A DNA stretch of 9,558 nucleotides from Microcaldota archaeon (GTDB lineage: Archaea > Micrarchaeota > Micrarchaeia > Micrarchaeales > CABMGC01): contig JAKBQS010000030.1 of the NCBI GenBank assembly GCA_021835105.1, positions 1 to 9,558 on the forward strand. The letters run 5' to 3'. Shown here piece by piece: positions 1 to 5,339 of the stretch (positions within the stretch are counted from its first letter, which is position 1; each line of letters starts with the position of its first letter). The notes under the pieces are model-generated. The model worked only from the letters and a program-made list of their open reading frames with translations, was not told the DNA's origin and ran no database searches. The position numbers and the translations under genes are program-made.

Positions 1-648
1 TCCTTTCTTCATTTCATCAGGGTGTATCATCTGCGCACCATCCAATGATATAAACGCATCAAGGGCCGTAAGCCTCCCGCTGCGGTCTAATCCTGCCGGA
101 TTTATCTCTACAGTCTCCGCTCCATACGCACAGAATATCCTGTATAGCCCCATAATGATCTTGCAAGCCTCTTCCCTCTCAGGAATCCCTGCGGCTTCTA
201 TAAGCTTGCATGCATCATCAACTCCAAACCCTCCATCCAAGTCAAAGGAATGCCTCGAGAGCGACTCCTTTCCATCTTCTACATTTATGCCTCCATTACC
301 TGCTATCGCAACTGCCATCGCGCTTGAGAAATCAAGTGAGAATGCGAAGTAGTACTCCTTAGAAACATCCCTGTGCTCTTCGATAATGAGGCTTTCTATA
401 ATTTGCCCGTCAACGTTCAAGCCAAGCATGCGCGCAGAGGCATCAGCCGCTTCATTCTCCGATGAGACAAAGGATACGAGGCCGCGCTTGCCCCTTCCCT
501 TTATCCCGATAGGCTTTATCACTGCCTTGCCTCCCAAGGCCCTGAATCCGCGAACTGCGTCTGCGGCAGAGAACACCTCAATGCCGATAGGCACGCCAAT
601 TCCCTCCTTCTTTAAAATTGCCTTCGCATCCGTCTCCTTTACATTCAC
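1..648 (-). CDS. sucC: Succinyl-CoA synthetase (ADP/GDP-forming) beta subunit, N-terminal part
   Basis: This is the ATP-grasp subunit that joins succinate and CoA with nucleotide phosphorylation in the citric acid cycle. The visible 216 codons read open to the left edge, so the C-terminal ligase domain (family length about 370-390 residues) is outside the window. Recognisable blocks in order: an N-terminal ETDAKAILKKEGIGVPIG stretch (residues 5-22) equivalent to the HEYQAK region; the nucleotide-binding AVIKPIGIKGRGKRG (42-56); KEYYFAFSLD (97-106), matching the family KELYLG block; AGNGGINVED (116-125), matching TEGGVEIE; and the EINP metal-site motif (181-184) followed by LDAFISLDG. The start is GTG at 648, because an in-frame TGA lies four codons upstream and a GGGTGA ribosome binding site sits at 655-660. 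The ADP-forming acetyl-CoA synthetase beta subunit is a more distant alternative; the KEYY and GGINVED blocks favour SucC. A sucD gene would be expected further left. Confidence 0.88.
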   Translation of the reverse strand, partial: MNVKETDAKAILKKEGIGVPIGIEVFSAADAVRGFRALGGKAVIKPIGIKGRGKRGLVSFVSSENEAADASARMLGLNVDGQIIESLIIEEHRDVSKEYYFAFSLDFSSAMAVAIAGNGGINVEDGKESLSRHSFDLDGGFGVDDACKLIEAAGIPEREEACKIIMGLYRIFCAYGAETVEINPAGLDRSGRLTALDAFISLDGAQMIHPDEMKKG

Positions 649-654
649 CAGCCT

Positions 655-660
655 TCACCC
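655..660 (-). promoter_or_regulatory. Ribosome binding site of sucC (GGGTGA)
   Basis: GGGTGA on the minus strand matches the archaeal anti-Shine-Dalgarno (16S 3' end ATCACCTCC) and ends six bases before the GTG at 648. It decides the non-ATG start, because no in-frame ATG exists until about residue 74. Confidence 0.7.
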
Positions 661-723
661 AAAGAGCATAAACCCGGCATAGCCGCTGCCAATCTGCACC
701 AGATACGTGCTCGAATCCCATAT

Positions 724-731
724 TTAATTAA
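724..731 (-). promoter_or_regulatory. Possible TATA box for sucC
   Basis: The AT-rich TTAATTAA, part of CTTAATTAAATA on the minus strand, is the best TATA-like element in the 129-base gap between mevalonate kinase and sucC. Transcription starting about 26 bases downstream would give a leader of roughly 50 bases. This suits a leadered gene with a good ribosome binding site. The element is palindromic, so orientation rests on context only. Confidence 0.35.
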
Positions 732-777
732 GGATATACGCATCGTCATATAACGTTGCGGGAAAACCTGCAGATAG

Positions 778-1806
778 TCATCTGCGCCCTTTCAGGAACT
801 CCGCCCCCCCATTCATAGAGACGCTCACAGGTGCACACTCAAACCCGCCCTTCCTGATACAAGCGCAAGTTTGCCCATCGCATAGTACTATCGCTATCCC
901 TCCCCCGCCTCCTCCACTTAGCTTAGCTCCATACGCGCCGCAGGACCTCGCGCAGGAGACCAGCCTATCCAGTCCCTCGCTCGATACCCCAAGCTTTGAA
1001 AGTGCATCGTGATTGGAATACATCTCCTTGCCTACAGTGCCAAGATCCCCTACCCTAATCGCCTCTATGCCTCTCCTTGCGCATGCGTCTATGATGTCGA
1101 ACAGCCTCTCCGCGTAAGGCGTATCATCTTCATGTAACCTTGAGACTATGCCTACCGTCTCAGCCGTGCTCTTCTTCGGACCGGTGTCTACAATCGCAAT
1201 CTCCATGCTTGCGCCGAGCACTTCCCTCCGCACCCCTCCTTCCTTGCTGTAGCTTACGCATCCTCCATAGAAGGACGTAGGCACGTCGATCCTTCCTGCG
1301 TTTTCATTCCTGTGTATTATCCGGTCTCCGTCAAGCGCGCGTTCTATCACTTCCCCTTCACCATAAGCGCCGTCATAAAGATTTGCGGCAGCAACAGAAA
1401 GCGCAACTGAACACGCAGCACTGCTGGCAAGCCCTTTCTGCACAGGTATCATCGAGCGTATTTCGAATCGCCTGTGGCCTACGCTCCCTCCATCAGCGCA
1501 ATACCTGCCAATAATCGTGGCATAAGGCAGGAGCCTCGGATCTATACTTCCCTTAAAACTATCAACATACTCCCTTATCGAATTCCGCTCAGCGTATCCC
1601 GCTGCAATATCCAAGAGCTCTGCATCAGAGAACTCAGCTTCCAATGAGAAATCAGGGAGGGATATGCTGATATTGCCGTTCCCGTTCTTTTCATCTACCG
1701 AAACGCTTGAGTACAGGCTAACTGCTATAGCCGCAGAGAGCCTACCATAAACTACGGCATGCTCGCCAAACAGCTTGATAACGCCTGGAGCCTTGACAAC
1801 GGCCAA
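778..1806 (-). CDS. mvk: Mevalonate kinase (GHMP kinase family)
   Basis: Phosphorylates mevalonate to 5-phosphomevalonate with ATP, the entry kinase of the pathway supplying archaeal isoprenoid ether lipids; cytosolic. All three GHMP motifs are visible in the 342 residues: KAPGVIKLFGEHAVVYG (5-21), PVQKGLASSAA (121-131) around the ATP phosphate loop, and KLSGGGGGG (295-303). The catalytic aspartate is D174 in AGRIDVPTSFYGG, aligned with GxxSGxD in characterised enzymes. SNHDALSKLGVSSEGLDRL (264-282) matches the conserved MN-x-NQ-LL-xLGVS region that separates mevalonate kinase from homoserine and galactokinase relatives. It is slightly longer than the usual 300-320 residues. The start is a TTG 22 bases after the stop of the upstream gene. 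It is placed just before the KAPG motif as the family requires, but has no convincing Shine-Dalgarno. Likely co-transcribed with the unknown gene at 1829-2335. Confidence 0.93.
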   Translation of the reverse strand: MAVVKAPGVIKLFGEHAVVYGRLSAAIAVSLYSSVSVDEKNGNGNISISLPDFSLEAEFSDAELLDIAAGYAERNSIREYVDSFKGSIDPRLLPYATIIGRYCADGGSVGHRRFEIRSMIPVQKGLASSAACSVALSVAAANLYDGAYGEGEVIERALDGDRIIHRNENAGRIDVPTSFYGGCVSYSKEGGVRREVLGASMEIAIVDTGPKKSTAETVGIVSRLHEDDTPYAERLFDIIDACARRGIEAIRVGDLGTVGKEMYSNHDALSKLGVSSEGLDRLVSCARSCGAYGAKLSGGGGGGIAIVLCDGQTCACIRKGGFECAPVSVSMNGGAEFLKGRR

Positions 1807-1828
1807 AGAACCACACTGAGGTGATTCC

Positions 1829-2335
1829 TTATTTCCTGGCTAACATTATATTTAGCTTTGCCTTGAGCCTGCCTGCTATCTCGTCCAGTTCCTTATTTCC
1901 CGAGGAGAAGCCTATCAGATCAACAGCAAAGGACACGTATTGCGCCCGCTCGTAGGTGCCCATGCCGAACATAGATGAGTCAGCGGAGCCTTTCTCTATG
2001 GTTTTCATCAGGCTGATCTCTGCCTTCCGCAACGAAGGTGAAACCATAGAGCCATAGTTGCCTTTTTCCGTCTCTATCTTCTGGAAAAACTCTATTGAAT
2101 ATACAGGTGATAATCTTCCGTCCTCTGCGAGTTTATGCACCCTTTCCAAGGCGGTCTCAAAGGTCTCTTCCCGTAGCCGTATTGACTTCGGATCATAGCC
2201 TCCAGTCTTTGACAATGTTCCTATCAACTTAAGGAGCGCAGGCGCATCAGCCGAATATGCAGTGTCTTTCAACCTATTAAAATCCTCCTTCGGAGGGGAT
2301 TTCAGATAAGAAGACTGTTGGATAAAACCATCCAA
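1829..2335 (-). CDS. Unknown helical protein upstream of mevalonate kinase
   Basis: I do not recognise this 168-residue protein. It has no signal peptide or membrane segment and reads as a mostly helical, charged soluble protein. Amphipathic stretches include residues 17-42 and about 56-72, and the C-terminus is basic. Residues 105-128 (lysine- and serine-rich, with a MFGMGTY turn) and 129-145 (YVSFAVDLIGF, the most hydrophobic stretch) suggest a compact helical bundle. The start is TTG at 2335. An in-frame TAA lies five codons upstream at 2350-2348, no ATG exists in the first half of the protein, and a TATA box at 2355-2362 places transcription start at or next to this codon, so the mRNA is probably leaderless. 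The stop is 22 bases from the mevalonate kinase start, so the two are probably one operon. Whether the product has any role in isoprenoid metabolism is unknown. Confidence 0.8.
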   Translation of the reverse strand: MDGFIQQSSYLKSPPKEDFNRLKDTAYSADAPALLKLIGTLSKTGGYDPKSIRLREETFETALERVHKLAEDGRLSPVYSIEFFQKIETEKGNYGSMVSPSLRKAEISLMKTIEKGSADSSMFGMGTYERAQYVSFAVDLIGFSSGNKELDEIAGRLKAKLNIMLARK

Positions 2336-2354
2336 TATAATCTCTCTTTACACA

Positions 2355-2362
2355 TATTTATA
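2355..2362 (-). promoter_or_regulatory. TATA box for the 2335 gene / mevalonate kinase operon
   Basis: TATAAATA on the minus strand, preceded by a purine-rich GGGATGA resembling a BRE. Its centre is about 24 bases upstream of the TTG at 2335, so the transcript should begin within a few bases of the start codon. Confidence 0.6.
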
Positions 2363-2450
2363 TCATCCCTAATCCTTATGGGTTAAATTCACCCCAAAAC
2401 CTTATTCTTGCGCATCCTGGCACAGAAGAAGCCTACCGCGCAAACATGAA

Positions 2451-2457
2451 TTAATAT
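2451..2457 (+). promoter_or_regulatory. TATA box for the 2479 gene
   Basis: TTAATAT, centred at 2454, is 25 bases upstream of the ATG at 2479. This predicts a leaderless mRNA and supports that ATG over the in-frame GTG at 2464. Confidence 0.5.
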
Positions 2458-2478
2458 GTTTCTGTGCCATTAAATTTC

Positions 2479-3114
2479 ATGGACATGTGGCATAGCTATG
2501 AGAAAAGGCGCCTGTCTACTGATTTTTGCACCAGCCGCATCGTGCTATCCAGCGGAGAAAGGTGGAATGCCTCATTAAATCGCGTAGCGCCAAAGGCGAT
2601 GAATCTAGAATCCGGTGCTGCAATACGGCTTAAATATGCGGAGCAGGCAAGGTACATAACTGCCAAAGACGTACTCGAAGACCTGCTGGTAACGGCATAT
2701 GACGTGAACTCATTTTACTGCTTTGCTGCAAGGATCACAGAGGAGATGTCACGCAAGATAATCAGCGAAATAAACTCATTCAGGAAAGAGCTAAGGGATC
2801 CTAATGTGGAACTTAGATTCATAGGGCTGCAGAATGGCGGAAAGAGCCTTACCCAGCACATAGACTCCATAAAGAGACTCAACATTGGCCGCGCGGCAGA
2901 ATTTGACCTCTTTGGAACGGACAGGAGGCATATAGTTATAGACACCAAGGTCGGCAAGCCTTATAACCTCCTCCTGCTAAACAGACTGTACCGCCCTGGA
3001 GAGCTGTCCACAACTGCGCCAAAGCCGCAGCCATCGGCGGTGCAATCCACGCAGCCAAATCCACCAAGGCAGCAGCCAGAAGGAGTCCAGGCACCTCCTA
3101 CAAATAAAGCTTAA
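2479..3114 (+). CDS. Unknown soluble protein with Pro/Gln-rich tail
   Basis: I do not recognise a family for this 211-residue protein. The body (residues 1-177) alternates strands and helices: a basic N-terminus, helix-like 63-75 (DVLEDLLVTAYD) and 87-106 (TEEMSRKIISEIN onward), and a last strand pair HIVIDTK (151-157) and NLLLLNRLYRPGEL (163-176). Residues 177-211 form a low-complexity Pro/Gln/Thr tail with no predicted fold. No signal peptide, membrane segment or cysteine motif is evident. Two starts compete: GTG at 2464 and ATG at 2479. I chose the ATG because the TATA box at 2451-2457 is 25 bases upstream of it and there is no ribosome binding site for the GTG. The last 17 bases overlap the 3' end of the convergent thpR gene. 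It could be an RNA- or protein-binding accessory factor, but nothing in the sequence establishes that. Confidence 0.75.
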   Translation: MDMWHSYEKRRLSTDFCTSRIVLSSGERWNASLNRVAPKAMNLESGAAIRLKYAEQARYITAKDVLEDLLVTAYDVNSFYCFAARITEEMSRKIISEINSFRKELRDPNVELRFIGLQNGGKSLTQHIDSIKRLNIGRAAEFDLFGTDRRHIVIDTKVGKPYNLLLLNRLYRPGELSTTAPKPQPSAVQSTQPNPPRQQPEGVQAPPTNKA

Positions 3115-3649
3115 AGCTGAAGACGTTGCTGTAAACAGGTCCTTCGCTATGAAGTTCGCTTTTCTTGATATAAAGCCTGTCTACCACAAAGTCTCCAAAT
3201 TCAGTATCCTTATATGTTGACAGCAACGCGTATATCTTATCCAAGCCTTCAGGGCTCTTGACTCTGCCAAGGGTTACGTGCGGGACAAACTCATCCTCGC
3301 GCTTAACCGCTATTCCATATGATTCAAGATACCTGCTGAAGTCTTCGTTTATCCTTCTTATGTTTCCGCCGGAATCATCAACCTTTGCGTATACTACTTT
3401 AGGCATGCGCATCCCGAAATAGGAGATACCTGAGACGTTGACGCTGAAACTCTTCCGCAGCGCTCCCTTGGGCTTATAATTCTCGACAGGCCTCAGGCCC
3501 TTATGCCCAATCTCCCCTATAAACTGTACTGTTATGTGTATGTTCTCCTCCTTAACCGGGGCGAAGCCTTCCACATCAAACTCATCAGCAATCCTGCCAA
3601 GCTTGGCCCTAAGCCCTGCAGGAAGATCTATCGCAAGAAAAATCCTCAT
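3098..3649 (-). CDS. thpR: RNA 2',3'-cyclic phosphodiesterase (LigT/2H family)
   Basis: Member of the 2H phosphoesterase superfamily that opens 2',3'-cyclic phosphate RNA ends to 2'-phosphates; some relatives show 2'-5' RNA ligase activity in vitro. The 183 residues match the family length. Both catalytic tetrapeptides are present: H38-I-T40 in NIHITVQFIGE and H124-V-T126 in FVPHVTLGRV. The N-terminal MRIFLAIDLP strand is characteristic. The start is the ATG at 3649, 26 bases downstream of a TATTTAAT box, so the transcript is probably leaderless. It is divergent from the tRNA-binding protein gene across only 41 bases and convergent with, and overlapping, the unknown gene at 2479-3114. Confidence in the family is high; the physiological RNA substrate (tRNA splicing intermediates are one possibility) is not shown. 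Confidence 0.93.
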   Translation of the reverse strand: MRIFLAIDLPAGLRAKLGRIADEFDVEGFAPVKEENIHITVQFIGEIGHKGLRPVENYKPKGALRKSFSVNVSGISYFGMRMPKVVYAKVDDSGGNIRRINEDFSRYLESYGIAVKREDEFVPHVTLGRVKSPEGLDKIYALLSTYKDTEFGDFVVDRLYIKKSELHSEGPVYSNVFSFKLYL

Positions 3650-3655
3650 AAAACC

Positions 3656-3663
3656 TTATAAAT
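3656..3663 (+). promoter_or_regulatory. TATA box for the tRNA-binding protein operon
   Basis: TTATAAAT is centred about 31 bases upstream of the ATG at 3691, giving a leader of about five bases. A GGTG at 3682-3685, five bases before the ATG, could serve as a ribosome binding site if transcription begins earlier. Confidence 0.5.
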
Positions 3664-3671
3664 ATTAAACA

Positions 3672-3679
3672 ATTAAATA
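3672..3679 (-). promoter_or_regulatory. TATA box for thpR
   Basis: TATTTAAT on the minus strand is centred 26 bases from the thpR ATG at 3649, predicting a leaderless mRNA. It lies only eight bases from the oppositely directed TATA box at 3656-3663. Confidence 0.5.
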
Positions 3680-3690
3680 CTGGTGTTTAA

Positions 3691-4020
3691 ATGGCCACTA
3701 TAGCGCAATTCTCAGAAATGGACATAAGAGTTGGCCGTATAGCAGAAGTCGAAGATCATCCCACTGCAAGAAAACCGATGTACAAACTCTCTGTCGATTT
3801 CGGGGCAGAGGTGGGAAGGAGGACGATAATAGCAGGAATCAAGGATTATTACAAGGGAGAGGAGCTCATAGGAAAGAAAGTAATAGCCATAGTAAATCTG
3901 GAGCCCAAAAGCATAGCCGGAATAATTTCAGAAGCAATGCTCCTCGCCGCTGAAGACGAATCCGCAGTCTCGTTGCTCACTACGGATAAAGAGATAAAGG
4001 AAGGAGGCAAAATAAGATAA
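3691..4020 (+). CDS. Stand-alone tRNA-binding OB-fold protein, MetRS beta/C-terminal-like
   Basis: A 109-residue free-standing EMAPII-type tRNA-binding domain, the module that in many organisms forms the C-terminus of methionyl-tRNA synthetase and in others is a separate beta subunit. Family landmarks in order: DIRVGRIAEVEDHPTARK (11-28), YKLSVDFG (31-38), RRTIIAGIKDYY (43-54), GKKVIAIVNLEPKSIAGIISEAMLLAAED (61-89). The NLEP...SEAMLLAA form resembles MetRS C-terminal domains more than CsaA, which usually has NFPPR. It should bind the tRNA elbow or anticodon side and raise the tRNA affinity of a partner synthetase; no partner gene is visible here. It is the first gene of a pair with the UPF0200 kinase 11 bases downstream. 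Confidence 0.88.
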   Translation: MATIAQFSEMDIRVGRIAEVEDHPTARKPMYKLSVDFGAEVGRRTIIAGIKDYYKGEELIGKKVIAIVNLEPKSIAGIISEAMLLAAEDESAVSLLTTDKEIKEGGKIR

Positions 4021-4021
4021 C

Positions 4022-4026
4022 GAGGT
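4022..4026 (+). promoter_or_regulatory. Ribosome binding site of the UPF0200 kinase gene (GAGGT)
   Basis: GAGGT ends five bases before the ATG at 4032 and sits in the 11-base gap after the preceding stop. This is what is expected for an internal operon gene, in contrast to the leaderless first genes. Confidence 0.65.
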
Positions 4027-4031
4027 TTACC

Positions 4032-4616
4032 ATGCCGAAGACTAACCAGAAAACTGTAATCGGAATATGCGGCCTAGGCGGTGCAGGAAAAGATACCGCA
4101 ATAAAAGAGATATCCAAGATAAGGAAGATATCCGAGATACAGCTGAGAACAATTGTCGAAGACCAGCTCAAACTCGAAGGTAAGGAGATAAACAACGAGA
4201 ACCTCAGGGTATGCGCAACAAAGCTGAGGGAGAAATACGGCCAGGATGTAATAGCCAAGAGGGCAGTGAAAAGGGTCAAGAAGATGCTTCTTGATACCGA
4301 TTTCGTCATAATAAATTCGATAAAATCCCTCGAGGAAGCAGATACGTTTAGGAAGGGCCTCAAATCAAAGTTCATACTTCTATCGGTATATGCAAGCCCA
4401 AAGACAAGATTCGAGAGGCTCTCGAAGCGCGGCCTTGCATGGGACATGACTGATTACAAGAGCTTCGAATGGAGAGACAGGGTGGAACTGAGTTGGGGCC
4501 TAGGCGGTGCTATAGCCATGGCCGATTTCATAATATTAAACGAAGGCACAATAACAGAGCTTAACAGGGATGTAATAGCTCTGATAAAAAGAATGGAAAA
4601 ACAAAAACGGCGCTGA
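4032..4616 (+). CDS. UPF0200-family P-loop kinase-like protein (dephospho-CoA/adenylate-kinase-like fold)
   Basis: A 194-residue P-loop NTPase of the archaeal UPF0200 group, related in fold to nucleoside monophosphate and dephospho-CoA kinases; the physiological substrate of the family is not firmly known to me. Visible landmarks: beta-1 and Walker A VIGICGLGGAGKDT (9-22), the ATKLREKYGQDVIAKRAV block (62-79), a FVIINSIKSLEEADTF strand-helix (91-106) where relatives have VVIDGIRS, FILLSVYASPKTRFERLSKRG (114-134) corresponding to the lid, RDRVELSWGLGGAIAMADFIILNEG (148-172), and a basic C-terminal helix. The family aspartate in VVIDGIRS is replaced by Asn (N95). The usual Ser/Thr after the Walker lysine is Asp (GKDT). 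The gene follows the tRNA-binding protein by 11 bases with a GAGGT site, so the two are co-transcribed, and ends convergently with the regulator gene. Confidence 0.82.
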   Translation: MPKTNQKTVIGICGLGGAGKDTAIKEISKIRKISEIQLRTIVEDQLKLEGKEINNENLRVCATKLREKYGQDVIAKRAVKRVKKMLLDTDFVIINSIKSLEEADTFRKGLKSKFILLSVYASPKTRFERLSKRGLAWDMTDYKSFEWRDRVELSWGLGGAIAMADFIILNEGTITELNRDVIALIKRMEKQKRR

Positions 4617-4629
4617 GAAGCATCAGGGA

Positions 4630-4655
4630 AGTGTACCTACCCCCGCTGGTACACT
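4630..4655. terminator. Hairpin between convergent genes
   Basis: AGTGTACC (4630-4637) and GGTACACT (4648-4655) form a perfect eight-base stem with a ten-base C-rich loop. It lies between the UPF0200 kinase stop (4616) and the 3' end of the convergent regulator, whose stop codon (4637-4639) lies at the junction of stem and loop. No long T run follows on either strand, so it may be an mRNA 3'-end stabiliser or bidirectional processing site rather than a classical terminator. Confidence 0.4.
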
Positions 4656-4963
4656 ACCCCTTCCTCCGCCCCTCCTGTCATGCGCTTCATGTTAGCGCGA
4701 AGAACCCGGATTCCGCTTTCCGTAAGGTGCAGAGGCCTCTCCTCTTCGCCTTTCTCAGTGAAATCCAGATGGCCCTCGCGCTTCAGTTTCTTCAGAGTAT
4801 ACCAAACCCCACTCACAGAAACCTCATATTTCTCAGCGACAAGCTCTACGAACTCCGTAGCCGTAGGCATCTCACCCAGCCCGATCTCGGAGAGGATCGC
4901 CAACTCCTTCATGCTGAGGTGAGGAATTGTATAAACATTACTATCTCTATATAATAGTTGCAT
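4637..4963 (-). CDS. Small winged-helix transcriptional regulator (PadR/MarR-like)
   Basis: A 108-residue protein consisting almost entirely of one winged helix-turn-helix domain. Residues 18-30 (MKELAILSEIGLG) form helix 1, 34-46 helix 2, 49-66 (SVSGVWYTLKKLKREGH) the recognition helix, and 67-82 (LDFTEKGEEERPLHLT) the beta wing, followed by helix SGIRVLRANMKRM. The pattern GVWYTLKKLKREGHL...LTESG is typical of PadR/MarR-like repressors, which act as dimers. The ligand is not evident. The start is the ATG at 4963, with GGTG at 4969-4972 five bases upstream; an alternative is the ATG at 4912 (M18), just before helix 1, which has no ribosome binding site. It lies 26 bases downstream of a small membrane-peptide ORF on the same strand. 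Its start codon is inside one arm of a perfect inverted repeat, which suggests autoregulation or translational control. Confidence 0.82.
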   Translation of the reverse strand: MQLLYRDSNVYTIPHLSMKELAILSEIGLGEMPTATEFVELVAEKYEVSVSGVWYTLKKLKREGHLDFTEKGEEERPLHLTESGIRVLRANMKRMTGGAEEGVVYQRG

Positions 4964-5006
4964 AAGAGCACCAAAAAAACTTTATTTTTTTATTCGCTCT
5001 TATGCA
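4959..5006. repeat. Perfect 11-base inverted repeat spanning the regulator start
   Basis: TGCATAAGAGC (4959-4969) and GCTCTTATGCA (4996-5006) are exact inverted copies separated by 26 bases. Nested inside them are a run of seven A (4973-4979) and seven T (4985-4991) that could extend the stem. On the minus-strand mRNA, the downstream arm contains the regulator's AUG (4963-4961) and the last G of its GGTG ribosome binding site; the upstream arm lies in the last codons of the small ORF 4990-5130. It could be a DNA operator for the dimeric regulator or an mRNA hairpin hiding the start codon. Confidence 0.75.
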
Positions 5007-5130
5007 GCGGATAATATATTGACTTGCCTATCAAGAAGAAGCAGTTCATTACTGTATTTACTGCTCCAGCTAGTACTACCGGCATTGTATTGGCGTCAAG
5101 CCCAACCCAAACCGCGCTACTAGCCTGCAT
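4990..5130 (-). CDS. Small hydrophobic peptide (46 aa), probable membrane protein
   Basis: An open frame of 46 codons ending in TAA at 4992-4990. The N-terminus MQASSAVWVGLDANT is followed by a hydrophobic segment at about residues 16-35 (MPVVLAGAVNTVMNCFFLIG) and a short polar tail (KSIYYPLHKSE). This is the layout of a single-pass or hairpin small membrane protein. An in-frame GTG three codons upstream (5139) is an alternative start. A TTTAAATA box at 5166-5173 predicts transcription starting near 5144, so the mRNA has a very short leader, like other first genes in this window. It sits 26 bases upstream of the regulator on the same strand, so it is probably the first gene of a two-gene unit. 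I recognise no family. The promoter spacing and membrane segment support it, but an ORF of this size could still be chance. Confidence 0.5.
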   Translation of the reverse strand: MQASSAVWVGLDANTMPVVLAGAVNTVMNCFFLIGKSIYYPLHKSE

Positions 5131-5165
5131 ACTAAACACAGTAATCTCTATTGTGAAGAGTCAGG

Positions 5166-5173
5166 TATTTAAA
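5166..5173 (-). promoter_or_regulatory. TATA box for the small ORF / regulator unit
   Basis: TTTAAATA on the minus strand, preceded by the purine-rich GAAAAGC. Transcription about 26 bases downstream would begin near 5144, 5 bases before GTG 5139 and 14 before ATG 5130. Confidence 0.5.
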
Positions 5174-5339
5174 GCTTTTCTACAAATGCGGCCACAAGTA
5201 TAGTGCCATTGCGAGATAAGCGCGCACACACTACAGACGTATGGAAAGAATATAAGATTTGACGTACATATCATAAGATGCAGTTGCGCTTGCACAAAGG
5301 ATTTTACGTCAGCATCGCCTGCATGCAAACCTGGAAAAT
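5174..5339. other. Non-coding stretch between divergent units
   Basis: About 165 bases with no convincing ORF, tRNA or C/D-box signature. It holds a weak plus-strand TATA-like AATATAAG (5249-5256) that would give the prepilin peptidase a leader of about 60 bases. It also holds three copies of the hexamer GACGTA: direct at 5236-5241 and 5261-5266, inverted (TACGTC) at 5305-5310. These could be regulator sites for the prepilin peptidase promoter, though hexamers recur by chance. Confidence 0.35.

Noticed and set aside
155..682. Two plus-strand open frames opposite sucC
   Set aside because: They are antisense to a frame with clear succinyl-CoA synthetase motifs and encode low-complexity Ser/Pro-rich sequence with no ribosome binding site.
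1816..1828. GGAATCACCTCA on the minus strand resembling the 3' end of 16S rRNA
   Set aside because: Only about a dozen bases, with no rRNA sequence around it; it fills the gap before mevalonate kinase and is most likely chance.
3980..4447. Minus-strand hydrophobic open frame of 155 codons
   Set aside because: Lies opposite the conserved UPF0200 kinase; its hydrophobic character is what the complement of Lys/Glu-rich codons gives.
4631..4954. Plus-strand open frames over the regulator
   Set aside because: Shadows of the winged-helix gene, whose motifs and ribosome binding site are convincing.
5174..5339. Possible small RNA or tRNA gene in the longest non-coding stretch
   Set aside because: No T-loop GGTTCRA, no C/D box pair and no stable long stem could be found by eye.
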